Assembly (NCBI GenBank): GCA_019057355.1
Contig: DXJM01000162.1
Location: 1 to 12,242, forward strand
Direction of reading: 5' to 3'
DNA length: 12,242 nt
Origin: Promethearchaeota archaeon
GTDB lineage: Archaea > Asgardarchaeota > Lokiarchaeia > Sigyniarchaeales > SOKP01
Shown: piece by piece, positions 7,046 through 12,242 of the stretch
Position numbering within the stretch: position 1 is the first letter of the stretch
How the letters are laid out: each line of letters opens with the position of its first letter
The notes under the pieces: model-generated
Told to the model about the DNA's origin: nothing
The model's input: the letters and a program-made list of their open reading frames with translations, nothing else
Databases searched by the model: none
Made by a program: the position numbers and the translations under genes

Positions 7046-7159
7046 TCCCCGATGGACCATTTATTTTATTTCTCTAGACTTTTAGGTTCATTTCATATTT
7101 ATTATCATTTAAAAGGAAGAATCCGAATAATTTTCCTCAATTCACATTATTTAAAGAGA

Positions 7160-7402
7160 TCAATCAATTTCTTTACCACACACCAGACAAATATCTAAAG
7201 AAGTATTATTTCCGCAATATGGGCAGAATCTATGGATTTCAGGAGGAGATGAAGGATTCGCTGTTAGGAGAAAAATAATTCCCAAAAAAATGAAAGATAA
7301 TCCAAAATATATTAGGTAAGAGGATTCAATGCTTCCCACGCCAATTAAAATGAAAAAAAATCCTATGACGGTAAAGCAAGAACCTGTTACTTCATTTGCC
7401 AT
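7160..7402 (-). CDS. Small two-TM membrane protein with C-terminal zinc ribbon
   Basis: The 80-residue product has two hydrophobic segments, about 10-25 (FTVIGFFFILIGVG) and 30-47 (LIYFGLSFIFLGIIFLL), joined by a very short turn, so it should be a membrane hairpin with both ends on one side. The C-terminus carries C60xxC63 and C72xxC75 in FCPYCGN and CLVCGKE, a treble-clef or zinc-ribbon knuckle of the kind often found at the ends of archaeal membrane proteins. It has no near neighbour in the same unit: tRNA-Ile points toward it from the other strand, ending 100 bases away, and the pseudogene lies upstream. The ATG at 7400-7402 gives the complete first segment. Function is unknown. Its domain order is the reverse of the Yip1-like protein, which has the ribbon first. 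Confidence 0.7.
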   Translation of the reverse strand: MANEVTGSCFTVIGFFFILIGVGSIESSYLIYFGLSFIFLGIIFLLTANPSSPPEIHRFCPYCGNNTSLDICLVCGKEID

Positions 7403-7569
7403 AATTTATGCCATCCATTTATTCTATTCTAATTTTGTACTACATTTTCCTAATATATGATGATCCAAAACAAAATTTTTAAATAGTCTTAATGACCTAA
7501 AATACGAGTTTTTTCATGCCGCATGCAGAGGTGGGGGCAGTTAAGCTTACTCAAAAAATTTAAATCAAT

Positions 7570-8128
7570 TCAGAAATGTATATCGCTTATTTGTGTCATT
7601 ATTTTTTCTTCTGAAAAATCTTCGTCATTTTCGACAGTAAAATTGCACTTATAGAACCTTCTAAGCTTAGCGGGCATAAATCACGCAAAGAATTCCCCCG
7701 AAAGTTTCATTAAAATACATGATGATTGATACTAATAAAGGAATCGTGAGTTCAGGGATTATGGGCATGGAAACAAAGGGATTTACAATAAATGAGATAC
7801 CCATTATCAAAAAGCTTACCGAATAGAGCATTATGGTTTTATATCACATTTTAATCCAAGATTGCATGTTCTCTTTAAACATTAACCTTTTATATATCCT
7901 GCGGTGGCGTAAAAATACCATCCCCCGAATAATAACATTTAAAATCCAAATAAGATTCTTTCAATAACACTCATAAGCAAGGAATTTTCTACGTTCACGT
8001 AAGGAGCAATATAATTAAATATCAAGGGAAGAATCATTAATGAGAAATGTTATGGTGATTCTTATCTTAATTCGGATAAAAATATTAGATGGATTTGAAA
8101 TGATTAAGTTGAGAGAAGAAAAACACAT
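7570..8128 (-). pseudogene. Decayed polytopic membrane protein
   Basis: No intact ORF is present, but reading the minus strand across frames gives protein-like segments in order. From ATG 8126-8128 comes MCFSSLNLIISNPSNIFIRI and more until a stop near 8000. A shifted frame gives LMILPLIFNYIAPYVNV and MSVIERILFGF up to TAA at 7939-7941, and the same frame continues as MLLFGGWYFYATAGYIKG. Another frame gives KENMQSWIKM up to TGA at 7844-7846, then MLYSVSFLIMGISFIVNPF and a further hydrophobic stretch ending FNETFGG at a run of five G (7695-7699). After that all three frames have been tested: one ends at TAA 7667-7669, one needs a TGA read and ends at 7570-7572. At least four disruptions are needed, so this is a pseudogene of perhaps 150-185 codons with several TM helices. 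The family is not recognised. The extent toward 7570 is uncertain. Confidence 0.6.
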
Positions 8129-8200
8129 AGTATGATTTTTAAGGTAAAATAATCAAAAAAATGTAACCATCCAAGGGGGATATTTTCTGAAAGAAAAGAT

Positions 8201-8884
8201 TTATTTGTTTAGGTTTGAGTTTATCAACCCTAAAACCCATTTTTTTATCTCTAAAAGATTTTTTAATAAACCTCCGACGTGAGTTTGGGGATAAGGCTGT
8301 TCGGGAGGGAGCCTTTGAGCAAATGTCATCCATTTATTGAGAGCAAGCTGAACTAGGCTGGCACCTTCAGCTTGCATGAATATTGGGACTACCGCAGCAC
8401 TTTCACGAGCGTCTCCTATTGCAAAATATACTTTGCGAGCTATTGCTTCAATCATTGATAAGTGAGCGGCTTCATCAAGTTTTCTTTCTACAAGGATCGT
8501 TTTTAACAACTGTTCCTTAAATTTTGCATCCTTCATGATGAATGTATTTTTTCTCTGTTGCAGGGATGGTTGAATTTCAATAGTTAATTTATCATTAGTG
8601 CTTGCTTCAGAACTGTACATGGTGATCTTTAAGTGTTCATCCAATGATTCGATTACCGTGAATCGTTTTTGCTTTGAATGATATAATATCGCTTTTGAAC
8701 CGCCTTTATTATTATCTTGTGATAATTGGAGGGAAATGCACCTGCTACTAATTGTATTGGAGGTATGATATGCTAATTCAAACAGTTCTTTCGTATTTAA
8801 AGGGGAATAATTTTCTATTATTTCTTTGGAGGGCCATTGTGAAACGATTGTGCTCTCGAATTGTTCTAGAAGTTTATTTTCCAT
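8201..8884 (-). CDS. Uncharacterised protein downstream of SepSecS
   Basis: I do not recognise this 227-residue protein. It has no signal peptide or membrane segment and a single Cys (C49). The first half alternates predicted strands, such as CISLQLSQ, GGSKAILYHS, RFTVIESLDEHLKITMYSS and KLTIEIQPS (about 49-109), a pattern of an antiparallel sheet. The second half is helical and contains the most constrained-looking stretch, AAHLSMIEAIARKVYFAIGD then ARESAAVVPIF (about 139-170), followed by QPYPQTHVGGLLKNLL near the C-terminus. It begins at ATG 8882-8884, 126 bases after the SepSecS stop on the same strand. That spacing permits, but does not prove, co-transcription with the selenocysteine genes. 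It does not look like PSTK, SelB, selenophosphate synthetase or SECIS-binding protein. Codon use and AT content are like the neighbours. Confidence 0.7.
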   Translation of the reverse strand: MENKLLEQFESTIVSQWPSKEIIENYSPLNTKELFELAYHTSNTISSRCISLQLSQDNNKGGSKAILYHSKQKRFTVIESLDEHLKITMYSSEASTNDKLTIEIQPSLQQRKNTFIMKDAKFKEQLLKTILVERKLDEAAHLSMIEAIARKVYFAIGDARESAAVVPIFMQAEGASLVQLALNKWMTFAQRLPPEQPYPQTHVGGLLKNLLEIKKWVLGLINSNLNK

Positions 8885-9010
8885 GGTTGAATAACTTTAA
8901 AATTTTTAGTTTTAAATGAAAGAATTAATACTATAACACTAATTTTCATTAAAAAATATTGTGTTTCTAGGTATTTCTCTTTTTGAAAAGCATGTTTGGC
9001 ATGTGGAACT

Positions 9011-10375
9011 CTATTGGATTAATTGTTGAAATGCTTTTTCAAGTCTCGTGATAGCGGAAATAATGTCATCAGTAGTTGCTCCAATGGCGGCATTCATCAC
9101 GATATATGGAGTAGGGTAACTTTCACAGCACGTGCCAAAATCGTCTTCACTCGGATTAAAAACTCTTGGGCCCGTGACTCGGAGATTATATAAGACACCT
9201 CCTAAGGCAGTAATTTGCTCATTTTTTAGGGTTTCAAGAGACATTGCCACCGCCACGGGATTAAAAACGTCTAAAACTCGTTCTCCTATCTTTTCCGCAA
9301 ATATTTTCATTTTTTCTTCCAATATCTTGCGATTTTGTTGTTGTCTTTCGAGAAGGTTTTGATATCCATTGATACCCAATGAGAGCAGTGAAACCAAAAA
9401 ATTCACGACAGGGGTCGCTGATGCCCTCCCAGCATATGCCTGACTTACCTTTTCAATCGTTTCCTTGCTTGGAGATGCAATCAGAGCACCTCCTACAGGA
9501 GTTAGAAAGTTTTTATCCGTGGATTGAAGTATGATGTCGACACGACCAGCATCGATTGAAGAGCGTATGAGACTCATCCAATCAGTACTTTGAACTCCAT
9601 ATGCATTGATAATTATGTGAAATAGGTTTTTTTCTTTAGCAAGCTTGCTGATTTCTTTTAGATTATCATGTTCCCGAGGAGGAAAGAAACTAGTAAGAGA
9701 AACAATTGCAAAACAGGTATCATCGCATTCATCTCGGATATCCTCGATTGGAATTCTCACGGCATCTCCAATTTTTTTTCCTTTAATTATTTTTTTTTCT
9801 ACTCCTACTAAATCCATTGCTTTCAATAGAGCATTATGATCAATTTGAGGTAATAATACTGCATTCCTATTTATCAGTAATTCTGAAGCTATAGATGCTC
9901 GAAGCGCCCCTAAACACAATGCTAAGGACATTCCCGTGCATAATGGTAGAACAACTGCACTTTTTATATTAGGTAAACCAAATTTTTTAAGAAAGTGACG
10001 AGCAAGAGTGTTTGCGAATTCATACATCATAGATCCTCCGGGTGCTTTTGGTTGAGGGGCTGTCAAGAATCCACTTCTCCCAACACCATGACAAAATCCT
10101 GCTGAAGTGTTTAAGTGGATCTTGGATGCGATTCTTGCCTCTCTTTCTCCAACCCTTGAGGCTCCTGGATCCTTATCAGTATCCATGTTAGATAATATTT
10201 GAAGGAAAAATTCAATTTGCTCATCACTCCAAGGATCTTTAGGCATGGTTTTTTGTTCAAATAATATTTTAATGGGATTCATAAATTCATTAAAAACAAT
10301 TTGCCCTCTATTCAATATATTTTGAGGGATCTTCAAGTTAGAAGCCATTCCAATAAATTTTTCAAATTCTACCAT
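9011..10375 (-). CDS. spcS: O-phosphoseryl-tRNA(Sec):selenocysteinyl-tRNA synthase (SepSecS)
   Basis: SepSecS is the PLP enzyme of archaea and eukaryotes that converts O-phosphoserine on tRNA-Sec into selenocysteine using selenophosphate. The 454-residue protein has the conserved blocks of the family in order: PWSDEQIEFFL (48-58), VGEREARIAS (75-84), HGVGRSGFLTAPQPKAPGGS (96-115, the phosphate and tRNA-end binding segment), LPLCTGMSLALC (143-154), NAYGVQS (257-263) and QSTDKNFLTPVGGA (284-297), where K288 is the expected PLP-binding lysine, then GRASATP and LLSLGINGYQ. Length is close to other archaeal SepSecS and shorter than the human protein. The ATG at 10373-10375 lies 25 bases after the CCA end of tRNA-Sec, on the same strand. 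There is little room for a separate promoter, so the mRNA may derive from a joint transcript. PSTK, SelB and selenophosphate synthetase are not in the window. Confidence 0.96.
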   Translation of the reverse strand: MVEFEKFIGMASNLKIPQNILNRGQIVFNEFMNPIKILFEQKTMPKDPWSDEQIEFFLQILSNMDTDKDPGASRVGEREARIASKIHLNTSAGFCHGVGRSGFLTAPQPKAPGGSMMYEFANTLARHFLKKFGLPNIKSAVVLPLCTGMSLALCLGALRASIASELLINRNAVLLPQIDHNALLKAMDLVGVEKKIIKGKKIGDAVRIPIEDIRDECDDTCFAIVSLTSFFPPREHDNLKEISKLAKEKNLFHIIINAYGVQSTDWMSLIRSSIDAGRVDIILQSTDKNFLTPVGGALIASPSKETIEKVSQAYAGRASATPVVNFLVSLLSLGINGYQNLLERQQQNRKILEEKMKIFAEKIGERVLDVFNPVAVAMSLETLKNEQITALGGVLYNLRVTGPRVFNPSEDDFGTCCESYPTPYIVMNAAIGATTDDIISAITRLEKAFQQLIQ

Positions 10376-10400
10376 ATTATAACACGTATATTTAGATGAT

Positions 10401-10523
10401 TGGCGGCCCTCGAGGGGAATCGAACCCCTATCCCTCCGCAGGATAACTAGGTTTGAAGCCCAGCGTCAGAGACCACTTATCGTCTAAAATTGTTACAATT
10501 TTAAATTCCAACCGTCAAGGGCC
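10401..10523 (-). tRNA. tRNA-Sec(UCA) with a D-arm intron, CCA encoded
   Basis: On the minus strand GGCCCTTGA (10515-10523) pairs fully with TCGAGGGCC (10405-10413, one G-T), a 9-bp acceptor stem; the T-stem GGGG/CCCC is only 4 bp around TTCGATT. This 9/4 arrangement is the mark of archaeal and eukaryotic tRNA-Sec. The anticodon stem CTGGG/CCTAG encloses CTTCAAA, so the anticodon is TCA (10454-10456), reading UGA. There is a long variable arm with stem TATCC/GGATA. Discriminator G and CCA follow. Between acceptor and anticodon stems are 51 bases instead of about 21; removing a 30-base intron leaves GTTGGAG-TGGT-CTCTGAC, a 7-bp D-stem with 4-base loop as expected for this tRNA. The mature length is 93 with CCA. 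SepSecS follows at once on the same strand. Confidence 0.95.
10477..10506 (-). other. tRNA-Sec intron (D-stem/D-loop border, 30 bases)
   Basis: The insert forms a canonical-geometry BHB: central helix GTTG (10509-10512) with CGAT (10479-10482), bulges GAA (10506-10508) and AAG (10476-10478), and an inner 10-bp stem TTTAAAATTG (10496-10505) with CAATTTTAGA (10483-10492) around a TAA loop. Cutting each bulge after the second base removes exactly 30 bases and creates the D-stem's innermost G-C pair. Two central pairs are wobbles. Confidence 0.88.
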
Positions 10524-10557
10524 AATATAATTTTGTATCTAATCCAAATAATTTTTT

Positions 10558-10566
10558 GTATAAATT
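10558..10566 (-). promoter_or_regulatory. Candidate TATA box for the tRNA-Sec/SepSecS unit
   Basis: The minus strand reads AATTTATAC, 35 to 43 bases ahead of the 5' end of tRNA-Sec. With the usual archaeal spacing transcription would begin about 10 bases before the mature tRNA end. The region is AT-rich and other matches exist, so this is tentative. Confidence 0.35.
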
Positions 10567-10657
10567 GAATCTTTTTATTTTTTACAGTTTTATTTGGAAA
10601 TAAAATTTTTTGAACATTTTAAAATGATGACATCCCAATTAGATGTTGTGAAGAAAT

Positions 10658-11365
10658 CTAATTTGGTTTATATTTTACCATGAATACGATCATTATCCAA
10701 ATTACATAGAGGACTGCAATTCCCAATATTGGATTATCTCCACTAAGAATGTATTCCAATCCAAGCAGTCCTAAAATGACCATTAAAGTCATCATCATTA
10801 TTTTACCTAAAAACATCCAAAAAAAGGTTTTTTTTACATTATATTTTACAATTCCTAATGGTATCATCAATAGAGATTCTGGGAGAGGTGAAATGCCAAA
10901 AATCAGAATCACCATGGGAATAAGCTTGGGCTTGTATAAAATAATTTTGCTCCAACGGTTTTCCAAATCAGGATTATCTTGGCTTAAAATATACTCTGTA
11001 CCTCTTCCAATATAATAATCTAAAATATCACCAATAGAATTTGAAAGTGCTGAAAAAAATACTAATCCTATAATTAGAATCCACGCATGAGCATGAGATT
11101 CAACCCATATTGCGGTAAATAGAGCGACAGGCAGCATGTAGGGAATGGGAATGGGTATGAGAGCCCCCAAAAAACATAAAAGCATTACAAAACCAATGGC
11201 AATCCAATAATTCACGTTTTTTAAGTCGGAAAACCAATTCCCTAAAGCAAAGTAATTTCCTATCGTTGGAAAAAGTATAGCTAAAAATGATATTATTATG
11301 ATACTAATTAAAAATATCACGAGAAAAATATTAGTTTTTAGATTGGATGGTTCAGCAGCTTCCAT
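10658..11365 (-). CDS. VTT/DedA-like (SNARE-associated family) membrane protein
   Basis: The 235-residue protein has a short cytosolic start, a TM helix at about 12-32, and hydrophobic segments near 53-68, 76-88, 94-108, 148-172, 181-204 and 213-230. Family features are seen as GALIPIPIPYMLPVAL (67-82), where re-entrant helix one is expected, then NSIGDILDYYIGRG (109-122), and FGISPLPESLLMIPLGIVKY (156-175), where the second re-entrant segment with its Pro-rich turn is expected. VTT-domain proteins include bacterial DedA/YqaA and eukaryotic TMEM41/VMP1, several of which act as phospholipid scramblases or undecaprenyl-phosphate transporters. Which lipid is moved here is unknown. The usual basic residue of the FxRxxP motif is not obvious, since the sequence is FGISPLPE, which places it nearer the YqaA-like branch. 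It lies 36 bases downstream of the Nudix gene on the same strand, perhaps in one transcript. Confidence 0.72.
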   Translation of the reverse strand: MEAAEPSNLKTNIFLVIFLISIIIISFLAILFPTIGNYFALGNWFSDLKNVNYWIAIGFVMLLCFLGALIPIPIPYMLPVALFTAIWVESHAHAWILIIGLVFFSALSNSIGDILDYYIGRGTEYILSQDNPDLENRWSKIILYKPKLIPMVILIFGISPLPESLLMIPLGIVKYNVKKTFFWMFLGKIMMMTLMVILGLLGLEYILSGDNPILGIAVLYVIWIMIVFMVKYKPN

Positions 11366-11401
11366 GAATTATCAATTTAAAATATTATTTAAGATAGCCC
11401 T

Positions 11402-12118
11402 TTAATACTTGTTTTGATATTTATGTTTTTCTTGTCGATATTGAGACAAAAATTCATCAGAGATCAAATCTTCAGGGATCAACCTTCGCACTCTTGATGC
11501 TTTTAATCCTAATTGGTAGACTAAATCAATAAAATGGACGATCATGTGGCATGTTGCACCATATATAATATACTTTTTATTGCTTGTTGTTTTATAATGA
11601 TATCTCCCGACAGCAATAATATCATCGTGAAGGTTATACGTTCTTTCTTGATAGTTCTTTTTGTTAGCAAAAAATGTAATAGGAATTGTTAATATTTCAG
11701 ATACTTCTTCTTCATTTTTCTTCATAATCTGAGTTTCTTCAATATAAGAGACGATGGGAGTGATTATGTATCTACTTGGAGTGACAAAGTCATCAAATGA
11801 CCCTAAAACATGTATTCTCGATCGTGGAACATTAATTTCCTCTTCAGTTTCTCTTAAAGCCGTAACTAACACGTTTTCGTCTTCATAATCCCTTTTTCCT
11901 CCAGGAAAAGCCATTTCACCAGAGTGTTTATCTTTATTGTTATTAACGCGTTTAATCAGGACCAAATCATATGGTTCATTTTTATGAGGGAGAATTAAAA
12001 AATTAATTGCTGATTGAATAAACCTTTCTTCTTTGAATGAAAGTCTCTTTCTTGAATCAAGCAGTTCTAGTTTTTCTCTTATATATTCTTCATTAAAGAT
12101 AAAATGCTTTGCCTTCAT
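11402..12118 (-). CDS. Nudix hydrolase, probable coenzyme A diphosphatase type
   Basis: This 238-residue protein carries HSGEMAFPGGKRD (65-77) and then E81 and R89-E-T-E-E-E-I95, the Nudix metal-binding box with one extra residue after the glycine. That spacing, the HSG-x-x-AFPGG lead-in and the downstream phrase IITPIVSYIEE (118-128) are shared with the NudL/NUDT7/NUDT8 branch, which splits coenzyme A and its derivatives into phosphopantetheine and 3',5'-ADP. An upstream helical part (1-37) and a C-terminal extension with a basic patch, ASRVRRLIPEDL, make it somewhat longer than E. coli NudL. It is cytosolic by composition. The ATG at 12116-12118 is preceded by an AT-rich 124-base stretch to the window edge that holds no gene I can see. 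The membrane protein downstream may be co-transcribed. The Nudix call is firm, the CoA specificity an inference. Confidence 0.82.
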   Translation of the reverse strand: MKAKHFIFNEEYIREKLELLDSRKRLSFKEERFIQSAINFLILPHKNEPYDLVLIKRVNNNKDKHSGEMAFPGGKRDYEDENVLVTALRETEEEINVPRSRIHVLGSFDDFVTPSRYIITPIVSYIEETQIMKKNEEEVSEILTIPITFFANKKNYQERTYNLHDDIIAVGRYHYKTTSNKKYIIYGATCHMIVHFIDLVYQLGLKASRVRRLIPEDLISDEFLSQYRQEKHKYQNKY

Positions 12119-12242
12119 ATCGAAGCTCTATTGGTTATTGATACGTTTTAAATGATTATTAAATTTTTTTCCATTTAAATTGAGAGATTGAAGGGATTTG
12201 ATTTCGTTAATAGATAATCGGCTCAACTTAAGTTCTGAAAAA

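Larger units (their letters stand above)
6852..7059 (+). tRNA. tRNA-Ile(UAU), split by four predicted BHB introns
   Basis: The ends pair as a 7-bp acceptor stem (GGTCCAT at 6852-6858 with ATGGACC at 7052-7058) with discriminator A7059; CCA is not encoded. TA then GCTC (6861-6864) begins the D-arm, CAGGT (6934-6938) and ACCTG (6994-6998) form the anticodon stem, AGATC is the variable loop, and CGGGG (7004-7008) with CCCCG (7047-7051) form the T-stem. The anticodon loop CTTATAA puts TAT at 6941-6943, so the tRNA should read AUA. Removing four inserts of 30, 22, 48 and 31 bases leaves a 77-base cloverleaf with a standard TTCGAAT T-loop. The D-stem keeps one C-A mismatch (GCTC/AAGC) and the D-loop is long, so the second D-loop splice boundary is the least certain. 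It is the only plus-strand gene. U34 would read AUA directly, whereas most archaea use a CAU tRNA with agmatidine. Confidence 0.85.

Noticed and set aside
7457..7463. ATGATGA resembling a C box of a C/D guide RNA
   Set aside because: No CTGA D box was found at suitable spacing and no C'/D' pair is visible.
7516..7563. Plus-strand mini-ORF starting MPHAEVGAVKLTQKI with a TATA-like sequence upstream
   Set aside because: It ends after 15 codons, overlaps no recognised domain, and may be chance or a fragment of a lost gene; there is not enough to call it.
7844..7846. In-frame TGA between protein-like segments as a possible selenocysteine codon
   Set aside because: Although the organism encodes tRNA-Sec, the same region also needs frameshifts and a TAA to be read, the flanking residues (WIKM/YKTI) are not a redox motif, and no SECIS-like hairpin was recognised nearby.
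8139..8333. Minus-strand 64-codon ORF overlapping the 3' end of the 8201-8884 gene
   Set aside because: It is out of frame with the longer gene, has low-complexity basic composition and no motif.

Overview
The window looks like chromosomal DNA from an AT-rich archaeon, most likely an Asgard (Promethearchaeota, Lokiarchaeia-like) lineage. The signs are: ribosomal protein eL34; two tRNA genes whose introns fold into archaeal bulge-helix-bulge (BHB) splice motifs; an archaeal/eukaryotic-type selenocysteine system (tRNA-Sec plus SepSecS); a zinc-ribbon Yip1-like membrane protein; and a possible longin-like protein with TPR-like repeats beside coiled-coil proteins. The lineage is inferred from gene content; no marker phylogeny was done. 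Every protein gene is on the minus strand; only tRNA-Ile is on the plus strand.

Layout from left to right: eL34 (21-290); zinc-ribbon plus Yip1-like membrane protein (504-1439); RNA 3'-phosphate cyclase RtcA (1545-2603), closely following a Nudix-NMN adenylyltransferase fusion (2614-3750); SAM hydroxide adenosyltransferase, DUF62 family (3850-4686); a longin-like/TPR-like protein (4749-5645) and two small coiled-coil proteins (5721-6146, 6199-6630) that look like one transcription unit; a plus-strand tRNA-Ile(UAU) gene (6852-7059) that I read as carrying four introns; a two-TM zinc-ribbon protein (7160-7402); a decayed membrane-protein pseudogene (about 7570-8128); an unrecognised 227-aa protein (8201-8884); SepSecS (9011-10375) directly downstream of an intron-containing tRNA-Sec (10401-10523); a VTT/DedA-like membrane protein (10658-11365); and a CoA-diphosphatase-like Nudix hydrolase (11402-12118).

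The strongest functional unit is tRNA-Sec plus SepSecS. SepSecS converts O-phosphoseryl-tRNA-Sec to selenocysteinyl-tRNA-Sec, and its gene starts 25 bases after the CCA end of tRNA-Sec. The most striking observations are the two intron-bearing tRNAs. tRNA-Ile(UAU) is a 208-base gene folding to a 77-base tRNA once two D-loop, one anticodon-loop and one T-loop intron are removed. tRNA-Sec has a 30-base intron whose removal creates the 7-bp D-stem and TGGT loop expected for this tRNA. The longin-like/coiled-coil trio at 4749-6630 is the best candidate for an undescribed protein system, but its function cannot be read from sequence.
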